From an uncultured Flavobacteriaceae bacterium (lineage in GTDB: Bacteria > Bacteroidota > Bacteroidia > Flavobacteriales > Flavobacteriaceae): a DNA stretch of 64,000 bases. Position 1 is the first letter of the stretch, and each line of letters begins with the position of its first letter. Location: NCBI GenBank assembly GCA_937136455.1, contig CAKZOO010000107.1, positions 41,071-105,070 of the forward strand. Direction: 5' to 3'. Both the position numbers and the translations under genes were made by a program. Below, one piece after another: positions 7,934 to 16,463 of this stretch. The notes under the pieces were generated by a model. The model did no database searches and was not told where the DNA came from. It worked only from the letters and a program-made list of their open reading frames with translations.

Positions 7934-9263
7934 CTTCTAAGTTTAAGCATTTAATGGAATAACCGTTTTTTAAATAAAATGCGGTATGTCTCATATCGTC
8001 TTTGTATCGCTCTCTAGTAAAGAGTACCTCGTGAAAGGTCTTTTTAAGTTTGCGTTCTATTTTTGAAACGAGATTGTTTTTTCTTTTAATATTCGCATCA
8101 TAGGTCGTACTCGGATCATGAATAATTTCCATGGCCTCATTATTGAGTACAATTTTTTTCTGAGCGAGTATTTTTAAAAACTTCACTTCTTCATCTGACA
8201 ATGGAATTTTCTTCAGTCCATTGGACAGGGTTTCCTGCGTTAGTTTAAAGTTTCTGCGATTGGCAAGAATGTAAATTAATAAAACAAACAGCATGAGGAT
8301 GCTCGAGATCCCAACTCCCATGACACCTCCTTTAAACAAGCGCTCATCTCTGATGAAGTAATCGATTTGATCACTGGTTTGAAAATCGATGCGCCCCATT
8401 GTAATCGCACCTTGAGTATCCAAGGTTGTATACAGCCACTGATTGGGCCCCACGGAAATCGAATTGGCCGCAATTGGAACGAGTTGTTTGATTGGAGTGG
8501 TGGTGAGTGTATTTTGATTCAAATCAATGGAGTAGGAGGTTGCAGAAGCACCATCAAAGAGCTCAACGCTTTGCTCTGTACTCACAAATTGAAGCGGAAT
8601 ATTTTGAGTTTGACTCATAAATAGCGGATTAATGATGCCGCGTTTGCGCCATTGAAGTGTATTTAAATCCAAGGAGTAGGCGTTTTTTAGGATACTCTCG
8701 TTGAAATCATTGTCAATTTTATGAGCGTGATAAACCCAGAGTTCCTGATCTTGTTGTGAGTAAAAGGCATTTTTAATCCCCTCTGGAATGGTTCCCGAGG
8801 TTGTTACGAGTTCCCAATTGTTGGTGTCGTGGTTAAAGACTCTCAAGCTATTTCGGTGATTAAAAACAATGTTTCCACCCAGTGAATACAAGTTCCCCTC
8901 AAAAGTAAAATACAAGGGAGCATAATCATTGGCTTGACGCAGTCCCCGATCAATTCGTTTTAACTGATCGTCTTTAAATTGATATACAAATCCATCTGTA
9001 GGAGCAATGAGATAAGGGGTGTCATTTACATAATTGATGACCATCTCGCGAAGTGGAATCGGAGTGCTCACCTTAGTTGAATCGCTGTAAATTTTAAATT
9101 CAGATAGGTTTAATTCAGATCCGTTATAGTAGCCCTCGGGGGTCAGTACGTGATACGTACCTCCACTCCCATGTACCAAGACGTGATCAGTTTCACTGTT
9201 CAGATTGACTTGTGCAATTGTAGGATTGAAAAAAAGACTAAATAAGAAAAGGAACAAGGTCAT
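7926..9263 (-). CDS. Membrane-anchored sensor/regulator-like protein with cytoplasmic HTH-like tail
   Basis: The 445-residue protein has a short signal peptide (1-18, ending at TIAQ). Residues about 19-300 are a beta-rich periplasmic region with repeated short blades that look like a Kelch or beta-propeller fold. One transmembrane helix follows at about 312-335 (GISSILMLFVLLIYILA). The cytoplasmic tail of about 110 residues starts with LSDEEVKFLKILAQKK and contains a run of basic helices (YDANIKRKNNLVSKIERKLKK). That tail resembles the winged-helix output region of membrane-bound Bacteroidota regulators. The start codon overlaps the stop of the WecA-type gene by one base. A role in sensing envelope or polysaccharide state and controlling the operon is inference; no family name is certain. 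Confidence 0.5.
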   Translation of the reverse strand: MTLFLFLFSLFFNPTIAQVNLNSETDHVLVHGSGGTYHVLTPEGYYNGSELNLSEFKIYSDSTKVSTPIPLREMVINYVNDTPYLIAPTDGFVYQFKDDQLKRIDRGLRQANDYAPLYFTFEGNLYSLGGNIVFNHRNSLRVFNHDTNNWELVTTSGTIPEGIKNAFYSQQDQELWVYHAHKIDNDFNESILKNAYSLDLNTLQWRKRGIINPLFMSQTQNIPLQFVSTEQSVELFDGASATSYSIDLNQNTLTTTPIKQLVPIAANSISVGPNQWLYTTLDTQGAITMGRIDFQTSDQIDYFIRDERLFKGGVMGVGISSILMLFVLLIYILANRRNFKLTQETLSNGLKKIPLSDEEVKFLKILAQKKIVLNNEAMEIIHDPSTTYDANIKRKNNLVSKIERKLKKTFHEVLFTRERYKDDMRHTAFYLKNGYSIKCLNLEDE

Positions 9264-10291
9264 TATTTAAATCGAACGTAATATATGATCACGATGTACA
9301 AACTACTCATCAGGGTTGCTCCAATGAGTCCCAGAGTGCTGTAAAGGATCAGATTAAGTGCTAAAAGCAAGGCTGACAATACAATAATTTGAATACTGCT
9401 AAAAAAATGCGTGTATCCTTTATCAATCAATCGATGGTGCAGGTGAGAGCGGTCTGGCGAAAAAGGCGATTTTCCTTTTGATGCTCTGAGAATAAACACA
9501 CGCAAGGTATCCGCTAAAGGATAGATGAAAATCAAAACGGCCAACAGACTTCTGTTGATGATGGTATCGGTGAATTGAATATTATTGCCGTCCATGAGCC
9601 AAAAAACAAAGAAGCTAAAGAGTGTTCCCATCGTGAGGGATCCAGCATCTCCTAAAAAGACTTTACCAAAAGGCTTGAGGTTGTGGTATAAAAATCCTGC
9701 GATAATTCCCATCAGTGGTACTGCAAGTGAAAACAGTTCCGTTGAGCGTACCCAAAACAACAAACTAAAGACACTGAGTATGTACAAGCCCGTCATGCTC
9801 AAAAGTCCATCGATCCCATCGATAAGGTTGACGGCATTGGTAATCACCAGGTACACAAAAATAGAGGTGAGCATGGAACCCCAATAGGGGAGTTCATAAA
9901 CCCCAAAGACCCCATGGAAATTGTTGATTAAGTATCCCGACTGCGTGAGTAAAAATCCAATAAAGATTTGAACGATGAATTTGTGTTTGTAGGAAATGTC
10001 ATAGAGATCATCCCAAAACCCTAAAAAGAGGGATAAACTCAGAGCTAGCCAGATAAACATATTGTACTCCAGCTGATAAATTAACGAATAAATCAGTAAG
10101 ATGACGATCAAGGATATAAAGATGGAAACTCCACCCGAACGGGTCGCAACAACCGAGTGCGAGGAACGCTGGTTGATTTGATCGACCATATTGTTCTTTA
10201 AGTAAACTTTATGAACGATCTTATTGAAGTAAACCGAAGCGAGAATACTTACAAAAAATACAATAAGTTGTGATTGTACTAAGCTAATCAT
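9263..10291 (-). CDS. WecA/TagO-type undecaprenyl-phosphate sugar-1-phosphate transferase
   Basis: The 342-residue integral membrane protein belongs to the MraY/WecA glycosyltransferase 4 family. It has about 10-11 hydrophobic helices and the cytoplasmic motifs in order: RSSHSVVATRSGG, FWDDLYDISYKHK (paired aspartates), NAVNLIDGIDGL, FLGDAGSL and the late histidine motif DRSHLHHRLIDKG. These enzymes transfer a HexNAc-1-phosphate to undecaprenyl phosphate and start repeat-unit synthesis. It is the first biosynthetic gene after the antiterminator, as expected for the initiating enzyme. The histidine-rich loop argues for WecA/TagO rather than MraY, and a true MraY is present elsewhere in this window. 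The sugar specificity is unknown. Confidence 0.88.
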   Translation of the reverse strand: MISLVQSQLIVFFVSILASVYFNKIVHKVYLKNNMVDQINQRSSHSVVATRSGGVSIFISLIVILLIYSLIYQLEYNMFIWLALSLSLFLGFWDDLYDISYKHKFIVQIFIGFLLTQSGYLINNFHGVFGVYELPYWGSMLTSIFVYLVITNAVNLIDGIDGLLSMTGLYILSVFSLLFWVRSTELFSLAVPLMGIIAGFLYHNLKPFGKVFLGDAGSLTMGTLFSFFVFWLMDGNNIQFTDTIINRSLLAVLIFIYPLADTLRVFILRASKGKSPFSPDRSHLHHRLIDKGYTHFFSSIQIIVLSALLLALNLILYSTLGLIGATLMSSLYIVIIYYVRFK

Positions 10292-10367
10292 AAATGGAGT
10301 TGGTTTTTTTCACGGCTTCGCCTCTTGGTAATACCAATAAAAAAGCAAAACGATGGAAAACAGTTAA

Positions 10368-10844
10368 TTAAGCGACCTCTACTTTATTCGAAGCGAGGTT
10401 AATGCACATTTTTAAACCGATCGACTTTAGGGTTACCCAAACAAAATCACCTCGGTGTTCTACTACTTCTGCTTTGCTACCAGCAAAGATTCCTGACTCA
10501 ATCGCAATAAGCTCACCGTGTTGGTAAGCATCTGAATGAGTGCTCTTAGGACAGAGGTAGTTTTTCATGGCATTGATCTCCTGTTCTGAAATTAAAGCAG
10601 GCTTTCCAAGAGAACGAACAATGGACTTGGTAAATGGATTTTGATTCACCATTTCAAAGTTTAATTCCTCCATCTTAAAGAACGCCAAACCAGAAATGAG
10701 CACTTTTTGTTTGCAAACTAATTTCTTGGCTTTTTTTTCAACTGTTTTTTTGAAGGGTACAAAACTATCCAATCCTTGCTGCTCAAAAAAAGCCTTTGCT
10801 TTTAATTCGCTTTTGGGTTTTGTGTAAATAGCGTACCAGTTCAT
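10368..10844 (-). CDS. UpxY-family (NusG/RfaH-like) transcription antiterminator
   Basis: The 158-residue protein starts MNWYAIYTKPKSELKAKAFF, the NGN-domain signature of NusG, RfaH and UpxY. It ends with a KOW-like part (residues about 105-155: GELIAIESGIFAGSKAEVVEH). Such factors travel with RNA polymerase and allow full-length transcription of long polysaccharide operons. It is the first gene of the minus-strand operon, 77 bases before the transferase, which is the usual position of upxY genes. It is shorter than housekeeping NusG and is not next to ribosomal-protein genes, which supports an operon-specific role. A promoter of Bacteroidota type ends only four bases before the start codon. 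Confidence 0.85.
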   Translation of the reverse strand: MNWYAIYTKPKSELKAKAFFEQQGLDSFVPFKKTVEKKAKKLVCKQKVLISGLAFFKMEELNFEMVNQNPFTKSIVRSLGKPALISEQEINAMKNYLCPKSTHSDAYQHGELIAIESGIFAGSKAEVVEHRGDFVWVTLKSIGLKMCINLASNKVEVA

Positions 10845-11379
10845 ACATCAAATGTAAGAAGACATTGACAAATATCAAAGTAGTTTTATTGTATTATAAT
10901 AGTAGTATCTAAATTAATAATTGAATATTATTTAAAATGTTGATAGTCAATTACATAAAATTTTAATAATACTTATTTTATGATTTACCCTATTTTTATA
11001 AAAAATCACGTATTATATATAATAGTATGTATAACTATTGTAATTTATTTCAAAATATTCATTTGTTCATTGATATTAATTATGGTAAAATTTTATAAAA
11101 TAATTCAAAATAAGTATGTTTAGATGAATATTATTGAAAATATTAACGAATAATAGCTTGCATTTGAATATTCTTAAAAAAGATATTTTAAATTTAAAAT
11201 GAGAGAAATTACTTGAGTTGTGTTTTATAAGTTTTCGTTAATTTTTTAAAAAAAAATAGGATGAACAGTTGTTTTTATCGGTTATTTAAAGTCAACATGT
11301 CGTGTGATGTATAAAATAAATTACTTTTATAAAACGGTACATTATTTGATGTAGCTCTATAGAATTAATTTTTTTAACT
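10845..11379. other. AT-rich divergent intergenic region
   Basis: This stretch of about 535 bases separates the polysaccharide operon from the plug-like gene. It is extremely AT-rich and holds the operon promoter at its left end. An AT-only 16-base perfect palindrome lies at 11185-11200, but this is weak evidence in such sequence. I see no credible coding frame, tRNA or conserved RNA. No convincing -7 box for the rightward gene was found close to 11380. Confidence 0.6.
10849..10879 (-). promoter_or_regulatory. Bacteroidota-type promoter of the polysaccharide operon
   Basis: Read on the minus strand, TTTG (10876-10879) is followed by a 19-base spacer and TACATTTG (10849-10856), matching the TTTG-N19/20-TAnnTTTG consensus. 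The -7 box ends four bases before the ATG at 10842-10844. Transcription would begin at or very near the start codon, so the antiterminator mRNA may be leaderless. Confidence 0.6.
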
Positions 11380-11832
11380 ATGAAAACACTATTCTTATTA
11401 TTTGCATTAGGTTTATTTTCTTTGAATGTTGTTGCTCAAGATACCATTGAGGCCAAAGAATTGTCAAAGAAGGAATTGAAGAAGTTACAAAAGGAGCTCA
11501 GGAAAAAGGAAGAAGCTTCTCAGTACAATGAATATCATGTCGATGTAAATGCGCCATCTTTAGCTAGAGCCATTCGTTGGTATCTTGGAAATCACCGTCT
11601 TGTGAATGGAAACATCATACTTCGTGGCAATCAATCCATGAATACGACTGATTCTTTTGTGACTTGGGATGTGGATAATATGGTACGCCGTTTTCCTCCA
11701 AATGATGTGAACCTACCATCGATTCGTTATGTAAAGGTGTTGCGTTCCTTGTCGGAAACCAATAAATACGGTTTTTTAGGAGCCAATGGGGTCATTGTGA
11801 TCAAGACCACCAATACCTATAAGGAGAAATAA
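11380..11832 (+). CDS. Small secreted protein with TonB-receptor plug-like domain
   Basis: The 150-residue protein has a signal peptide (1-20, ending at VVAQ), then a charged lysine/glutamate-rich helix at about 25-46. A globular part follows and ends in KYGFLGANGVIVIKTTN. That ending closely resembles the end of the plug domain of SusC/TonB-dependent receptors (YGSRGANGVILITTK type). The preceding VTWDVDNM and IRYVKVLRS segments sit where the plug has its V-D-G and I-E-x-I-x-V-L-K elements. No beta-barrel follows, because the protein stops a few residues later. It is therefore a free-standing periplasmic plug-like protein of unknown role, flanked by the divergent polysaccharide operon and convergent murF. 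Confidence 0.65.
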   Translation: MKTLFLLFALGLFSLNVVAQDTIEAKELSKKELKKLQKELRKKEEASQYNEYHVDVNAPSLARAIRWYLGNHRLVNGNIILRGNQSMNTTDSFVTWDVDNMVRRFPPNDVNLPSIRYVKVLRSLSETNKYGFLGANGVIVIKTTNTYKEK

Positions 11833-11877
11833 AGAGGGGTAGCTTATTTTTCCTTTTCTTTCAATTTATATTTTCTG

Positions 11878-13134
11878 CTACAGTACCTCCAGTAATTGTT
11901 CTAAAGCGATTCCTCTAGAGCCCTTTAATAAGATGTAGGCGTTGGTGATCGGATTGCTTTTAAGATGCGCCTTGAGTGTGGTAGTGCTTTCAAAACTCGT
12001 TCTTGTGCACTCCTTAAATTCTTTTCCCACCAAATAGATCTCGTCGCTTATTGCCAGCGCTTGATCGACCAGGTCTTGATGGGCTTTTTTGGAATACGTC
12101 CCCAGTTCTAACATGCTACCCAAGATGAGTACCTTTGTTTTTTGGGTATGGAGGTTCTTAAAGTTCTCCAAAGCAGCTTTCATACTCGAAGGGTTGGCAT
12201 TGTAGGCATCCATGATGATGTGATTGCTCCCCTTTTCGATGAGCTCTGATCGGTTGTTTTTAGGTCGGTAGTGTTCAATTGCTTCTTTAATTTTTGCAAA
12301 GGGCACCTTAAAATAGAGTCCCATACTGATCGCTACCGCGATATTATCAGCATTATAGGCTCCAATGAGTTGACTCTGCAGTAGCTGCTTTTGGTAGGTG
12401 ATTGCGATCCATTCTTGATTTGTGTGTATCTGACACTGATCGGATACCGTTGCGATGGTATGCGGATAATCTTGAAGGAGTTCGATTTGCTTGGGATCTT
12501 TTGGATTGTAAAAGATGGTTTGCTGATCTTCTATGAGTTTTTGGTACAGCTCAGATTTACCTTTGACCACTCCCTCTCTGGAGCCAAATCCTTCCAAATG
12601 GGCATCCCCGAAATTGGTGATGTATCCGTAATTGGGTTTTGCAATCGTTGCTAGTGCCTGAATTTCTTTGAGCTGATTGGCACCCATCTCAACAATGGCG
12701 ATCTCGGTCTCTTTGGTGAGCCGAAGTAGGGTAAGGGGAACTCCAATATGATTGTTGAAGTTGCCTTTGGTTGCTAGGGTATTGTAGGTTGTTTTAAGCA
12801 CAGCATAAATGAGCTCCTTGGTGGTCGTTTTTCCATTGGAACCCGTTAGAGCAATGATGGGAGTCTTGCAATAATCTCTATGGGTAGTTGCAAGTTCTTG
12901 TAGTGCTTTAAGGCTGTTTGGAACTAATAGGTATCTCGGATCTTCTTTAAGGTAGTGCGGGTCATCAATAACTGCAAATGAAGCACCTTTTTCTAAGGCC
13001 TGCTGTGCGAACTGATTGCCGTTAAAGTGATCTCCTGATAATGCAAAGAAAATCGATCCCTTGGTGATGGCTCTGCTGTCAGTGCATACTGCTCCTTGCT
13101 TTAAAAAGAGTTGATGCAATTGCTGGGCATCCAT
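11878..13134 (-). CDS. murF: UDP-MurNAc-tripeptide:D-Ala-D-Ala ligase
   Basis: The 418-residue enzyme adds D-Ala-D-Ala to the UDP-MurNAc-tripeptide, the last cytoplasmic step of the peptidoglycan precursor. It shows the substrate-binding start CTDSRAITKGSIFFAL, the ATP loop ALTGSNGKTTTKELIY, KGNFNNHIGVPLTLLRL, EMGANQLKEI and DAYNANPSSMKAAL, all in MurF order. Length is slightly below E. coli MurF (452). It follows gldJ by six bases and is probably cotranscribed with it. In this genome murF is therefore outside the dcw cluster at 31-46 kb, where the other mur genes lie. Confidence 0.95.
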   Translation of the reverse strand: MDAQQLHQLFLKQGAVCTDSRAITKGSIFFALSGDHFNGNQFAQQALEKGASFAVIDDPHYLKEDPRYLLVPNSLKALQELATTHRDYCKTPIIALTGSNGKTTTKELIYAVLKTTYNTLATKGNFNNHIGVPLTLLRLTKETEIAIVEMGANQLKEIQALATIAKPNYGYITNFGDAHLEGFGSREGVVKGKSELYQKLIEDQQTIFYNPKDPKQIELLQDYPHTIATVSDQCQIHTNQEWIAITYQKQLLQSQLIGAYNADNIAVAISMGLYFKVPFAKIKEAIEHYRPKNNRSELIEKGSNHIIMDAYNANPSSMKAALENFKNLHTQKTKVLILGSMLELGTYSKKAHQDLVDQALAISDEIYLVGKEFKECTRTSFESTTTLKAHLKSNPITNAYILLKGSRGIALEQLLEVL

Positions 13135-13140
13135 AGGGAA

Positions 13141-14778
13141 TTACTTTCCGGCCTTAAAGAATGGAGTCTTGTCCTTGCCTCTTGAATCAGATCCAAGGTG
13201 TGACATCGCACATCTAAATCCAATAAAATCAGTGGCCATATAGTCTGGTAAGAATCTTCTAGTAGCAGGGTCTAACCAATAAGCTCTGTCTTTCCAAGAA
13301 CCACCTTTGATGACTCTGGTATTGTCAGAGATTAATGTCGTTCTGTTGTTGGACTTATCAAAGGCCTCGATTAAACTATCGCGCTTTTGATGCTTAGGAG
13401 CGTTGTACATTGAGTAGTTGTCCCCTTCTTGTAAGAATCGGTAGAAATCAGTTGAAGATTCTAAGTCACCATCTCGAAAGTTTCGGTTGTCACTTTTTGA
13501 AAAGTTCGCTCTTAGATAGGTGTCTTTGTCCTCAAGGGGCACTTTAACTGTTTCTCCTGGTAATGCTTTTAGTGCGAGTTTACCATTGATAAGTGTATCA
13601 AGTTGTGCCTGAGTATAGACCTGAGTTGTTCCGTCTTGACCGATTGCTGCCTTTTCATAGACATTTCCTCTAAAGTAGTTGAAGTCGCTTAGACCATCTT
13701 CGATGATCGGACGGTAAACATCTGCTACCCATTCAGCTACGTTACCAGCCATTCCATAGAGACCAAATGCATTAGGAGGATTGTTTCGAACAGCAGTTGT
13801 GATGGACCCACCATCCTCGTGCCATCCTGCGATTCCACCGTAATCCCCTTGTGAAGTTTTAAAGTTGGCTAACTGATCACCTGCTCTTTTGTTTTTCGAA
13901 GTTCTGGTGTAGTTGCCATCCCATGGATATTTCTTTCTACCTCTGTAATTGTTGTATTCTCTGTTTTCTGCCTGAGCCTGAGCTGCGTATTCCCATTCAG
14001 CTTCTGTTGGAAGTCTGTATTCAGGAAGAAGTACTCCTGAGTTGGTCGTGGCATAGACATTTTCAGTGTCTTTCTTTTGCTTTCCTTGTAATTCATCGAT
14101 CACCGAATTGTAGGAAGCAGAAGGATTGTTGATGTAGGTTTGCGTATTAAATGGCGTCGCATTGTCCTTGGTGAGTGGAGCGTAGAAGGCTTCTTCGGAC
14201 AAATACCCTTTTTCAACAAGAACGCGCTCATTGACGCGGTCTGTTCTCCATTTAGCATAGTTCTTAGCTTGAACCCAACTTACTCCAACCACTGGATGAT
14301 CTGAATAGGCTGGATGTCTGAGGTAGTAATTTACCATGTCCTCATTGTAAGAGAGTTGATTTCTCCAAACCAAGGTGTCTGGTAAGGCTGCCTCATAGAT
14401 GCCTTTGTATTGTTCCTCTGATGGAGGATAGACTGTTTTTAGATAGGTGAGGTATTCCATATACATCTGATTGGTTACCTCAGTTTCATCTAAATAAAAA
14501 GATTTTACATATTGTTGAGTGGGGATATTGTTCCAATCACGCATGACATCGTCTTGGATTCTTCCCATGGTAAAGGTGCCACCTTCTATAAAGACTAATC
14601 CAGGAGCTTTTTGTTGTCCTTTAAATTGGTTATTGTAGTTAAACATACTCTCTTTAGAATTAATCTTCCATCCAGTTCCTTGAGAAACACTGGATTTTGA
14701 TCCAATTTTTGAGCAGCTCATGGTGATGAGCCCACTAAGAGCGATATAGGCAACTGTTTTAAATAACTTCATCTTCAT
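13141..14778 (-). CDS. gldJ: Gliding motility lipoprotein GldJ
   Basis: The 545-residue lipoprotein has a signal peptide with a lipobox ending at cysteine 22 (LITMSCSKIG) and a large FGE-sulfatase/SUMF1-type domain from about residue 58 to the end. Signature segments include FIEGGTFTMGR, YLDETEVTNQMYMEYL, YRLPTEAEWEYAA, NAFGLYGMAGNVAEW and the late RVIKGGSWKDR. GldJ is an outer-membrane lipoprotein needed for gliding and for stability of GldK and T9SS function in flavobacteria. Length agrees with known GldJ (about 560). It lies between porV and murF, 74 bases from porV. Paralogous GldK has a similar fold, but the context with murF and porV and the length point to GldJ. Confidence 0.92.
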   Translation of the reverse strand: MKMKLFKTVAYIALSGLITMSCSKIGSKSSVSQGTGWKINSKESMFNYNNQFKGQQKAPGLVFIEGGTFTMGRIQDDVMRDWNNIPTQQYVKSFYLDETEVTNQMYMEYLTYLKTVYPPSEEQYKGIYEAALPDTLVWRNQLSYNEDMVNYYLRHPAYSDHPVVGVSWVQAKNYAKWRTDRVNERVLVEKGYLSEEAFYAPLTKDNATPFNTQTYINNPSASYNSVIDELQGKQKKDTENVYATTNSGVLLPEYRLPTEAEWEYAAQAQAENREYNNYRGRKKYPWDGNYTRTSKNKRAGDQLANFKTSQGDYGGIAGWHEDGGSITTAVRNNPPNAFGLYGMAGNVAEWVADVYRPIIEDGLSDFNYFRGNVYEKAAIGQDGTTQVYTQAQLDTLINGKLALKALPGETVKVPLEDKDTYLRANFSKSDNRNFRDGDLESSTDFYRFLQEGDNYSMYNAPKHQKRDSLIEAFDKSNNRTTLISDNTRVIKGGSWKDRAYWLDPATRRFLPDYMATDFIGFRCAMSHLGSDSRGKDKTPFFKAGK

Positions 14779-14795
14779 CAGATTTCTTCTTCTTA

Positions 14796-14803
14796 CAAAT
14801 ATA
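14796..14803 (-). promoter_or_regulatory. -7 promoter box upstream of gldJ
   Basis: On the minus strand the box reads TATATTTG, matching TAnnTTTG, and lies 17 bases before the gldJ start codon. No clear -33 TTG was found at the expected distance. It would give gldJ-murF a promoter separate from porV. Confidence 0.4.
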
Positions 14804-14852
14804 GTGTACTAAGTTAATATTTATTCTGCAGTTTTAAAATATCTCAAAATAT

Positions 14853-15986
14853 TTAGATCAAGTTAAAACGCACTGAAAATCGAATCGCATTTTGTAAGGG
14901 ATTCAAAACGGGAGCATTGGACACCAAATAGGAAAGGTCTAAGGTGAATTGATCGAGAACAAAACCTGCTCCTAATGACATAAAGCGTTTCGATCCTTTA
15001 TCAAGGTTTTCACTGAAGTAACCCATGCGCATACTAAAGCGTTTAGAATAAGTGTATTCAGCAGAGACAGCCCAAGTTACTTCTTTGAGTTCCTCTGAAA
15101 AACCATCAGGGGCATCAAAAAATGAATTTAAAGCTCCCTCAAAATAGGGGATGTCTTGGTAGGTTTCAAAATCCAAGGCGTCTAATTGACCGTTATTGTT
15201 AAAGTCTTTCGGAGTAGGAACAAGGAGTTTGGTCGTTTCAAAAGTCAGAGCTAAAACGGAGTTTTCTGAATAGACGTAGTCGTAGCCAATACCCAATCTC
15301 AAATTGGTTGGTATAAAGAAACGCTCCCCTGTAATATCATAGGTCACTTTTGGTCCGAGATTGGAAATATTAAATCCCCATCGGTACCTTCCCTCATAGG
15401 TTCCTTTGTCTTTTAAGTCGCTGATATAATATCCGGACACATCCACAGCAAAGCTAGAAGCAGCTCTAGTGTCCACTGTGGTTGTTTGTGGAATCCTTAA
15501 ATTGGAACGAATATAGCGACCGCTCACTCCCATGCTAAAGTTGGGATCTAATTTTAAGGAATAGGAGCCATCAACTGCAATTTCATTAGGCTTGGCAACC
15601 GAACCAGGATCCGAAGCGTATTGTCTGAGCTCAATTTCACCTAGGGTAAAGTAGCGCATTCCCAATCCAAAAGCAGAACGTTCATCTAGTTTATTAAAAT
15701 ACGAGAGGTTGAGTAATGCGATGTCGGTTACAATATTTTCTAAATAGGGGTTATAGCTAAAGGCAATTTCTTGCTCTTTTTCATTAAACACGGTTTTAGC
15801 TGGATTCCACTGCATGGAATACACATCTGCAGAAGTGGCCACCCCCATGTCTCCAAGAGCTGCTGCTCTTGCATCAGCCGCAATATTCAAAAAAGGAACA
15901 GCGGTGACAATCACTCTGCGCTGTTCTTCTTGAGCTTGTGTAACGATGCTAAATAGTATAAATAAAAGTAGTAGTTGTTTTCTCAT
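14853..15986 (-). CDS. porV: Type IX secretion outer-membrane protein PorV
   Basis: The 377-residue protein has a signal peptide (1-18, ending at TQAQ), then AVPFLNIAADARAAALGDMGVATSADVYSM, the hallmark N-terminus of PorV/LptO. The remaining sequence is alternating strands of an outer-membrane barrel ending in RFSVRFNLI. PorV receives T9SS cargo at the translocon and passes it to the PorU sortase on the cell surface. Length agrees with the family (about 380-400). The gene is directly upstream of gldJ. In other flavobacteria porU is usually a neighbour, but it is not present here. Confidence 0.93.
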   Translation of the reverse strand: MRKQLLLLFILFSIVTQAQEEQRRVIVTAVPFLNIAADARAAALGDMGVATSADVYSMQWNPAKTVFNEKEQEIAFSYNPYLENIVTDIALLNLSYFNKLDERSAFGLGMRYFTLGEIELRQYASDPGSVAKPNEIAVDGSYSLKLDPNFSMGVSGRYIRSNLRIPQTTTVDTRAASSFAVDVSGYYISDLKDKGTYEGRYRWGFNISNLGPKVTYDITGERFFIPTNLRLGIGYDYVYSENSVLALTFETTKLLVPTPKDFNNNGQLDALDFETYQDIPYFEGALNSFFDAPDGFSEELKEVTWAVSAEYTYSKRFSMRMGYFSENLDKGSKRFMSLGAGFVLDQFTLDLSYLVSNAPVLNPLQNAIRFSVRFNLI

Positions 15987-16105
15987 ATATAAGACTTCAG
16001 CTATAAAACGAAGGTAGTGAGATATTATTGTTGAGAACTAAAATTATTAAAATTTAATTTTTTTTAATTCATTACATAATATCATTGCAAATAAAGTTAA
16101 AACAT

Positions 16106-16158
16106 GCAATATATTGCGTGTAAAGTATTATATTTGTATATAACATGCAATATAGTGC
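16106..16158 (+). promoter_or_regulatory. HipB-type operator pair around the hipBA promoter
   Basis: GCAATATATTGC at 16106-16117 is a perfect palindrome and GCAATATAGTGC at 16147-16158 is the same site with one mismatch. The centres are 41 bases apart. A TATATTTG -7 box (16129-16136) lies between them. The second site ends two bases before the likely hipB start. This is the layout expected for autorepression by the HipB-HipA complex. Confidence 0.65.
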
Positions 16159-16160
16159 AA

Positions 16161-16463
16161 ATGAATTATAATATATTATTAAATGAGGATATACTGGTAG
16201 ACCTTGGTAAAGGCTTAAGGCAACACCGATTGAATAGTAATCTTACTGTTAAGGAATTATCAGAAAAAAGTGGTGTTAGTGAACGTACAATTGTTGGTTT
16301 TGAACTCGGAAAAAAAAATATAACACTTATGAACCTGATAGAGCTACTTCGAGCTTTGAGATTATTAAATAATTTGGAGTCTCTATTTCCACAAATACCA
16401 ATAATTAGTCCATTAGAATTGATAGAATTGGAAAAGAAAAAACGAAAAAGAGCAAGAAATTAA
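16161..16463 (+). CDS. hipB: HipB-like HTH antitoxin
   Basis: The chosen ATG at 16161 gives 100 residues. Upstream in-frame starts would run through the promoter and operator, so I reject them. A Cro/C1-type helix-turn-helix lies at about residues 18-72 (GLRQHRLNSNLTVKELSEKSGVSERTIVGFELGKKN, read in two parts). The C-terminal tail is basic (EKKKRKRARN) and could contact the toxin. The stop overlaps the hipA start codon by one base. The protein should bind the paired palindromes upstream and neutralise HipA. It lies between porV and pdhC, within an island of two toxin-antitoxin modules. Confidence 0.8.
   Translation: MNYNILLNEDILVDLGKGLRQHRLNSNLTVKELSEKSGVSERTIVGFELGKKNITLMNLIELLRALRLLNNLESLFPQIPIISPLELIELEKKKRKRARN

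Noticed and set aside
8367..8624. A plus-strand open frame within the regulator-like gene
   Set aside because: It is fully inside the minus-strand gene, shows no recognisable motif and is a shadow frame.
11185..11200. A 16-base perfect palindrome in the gap before the plug-like gene
   Set aside because: It consists only of A and T in extremely AT-rich DNA, so it has little weight as an operator.
16104..16160. A longer HipB starting at 16104
   Set aside because: It would translate through the -7 box and both operator sites. The ATG at 16161 is the first one downstream of the promoter.
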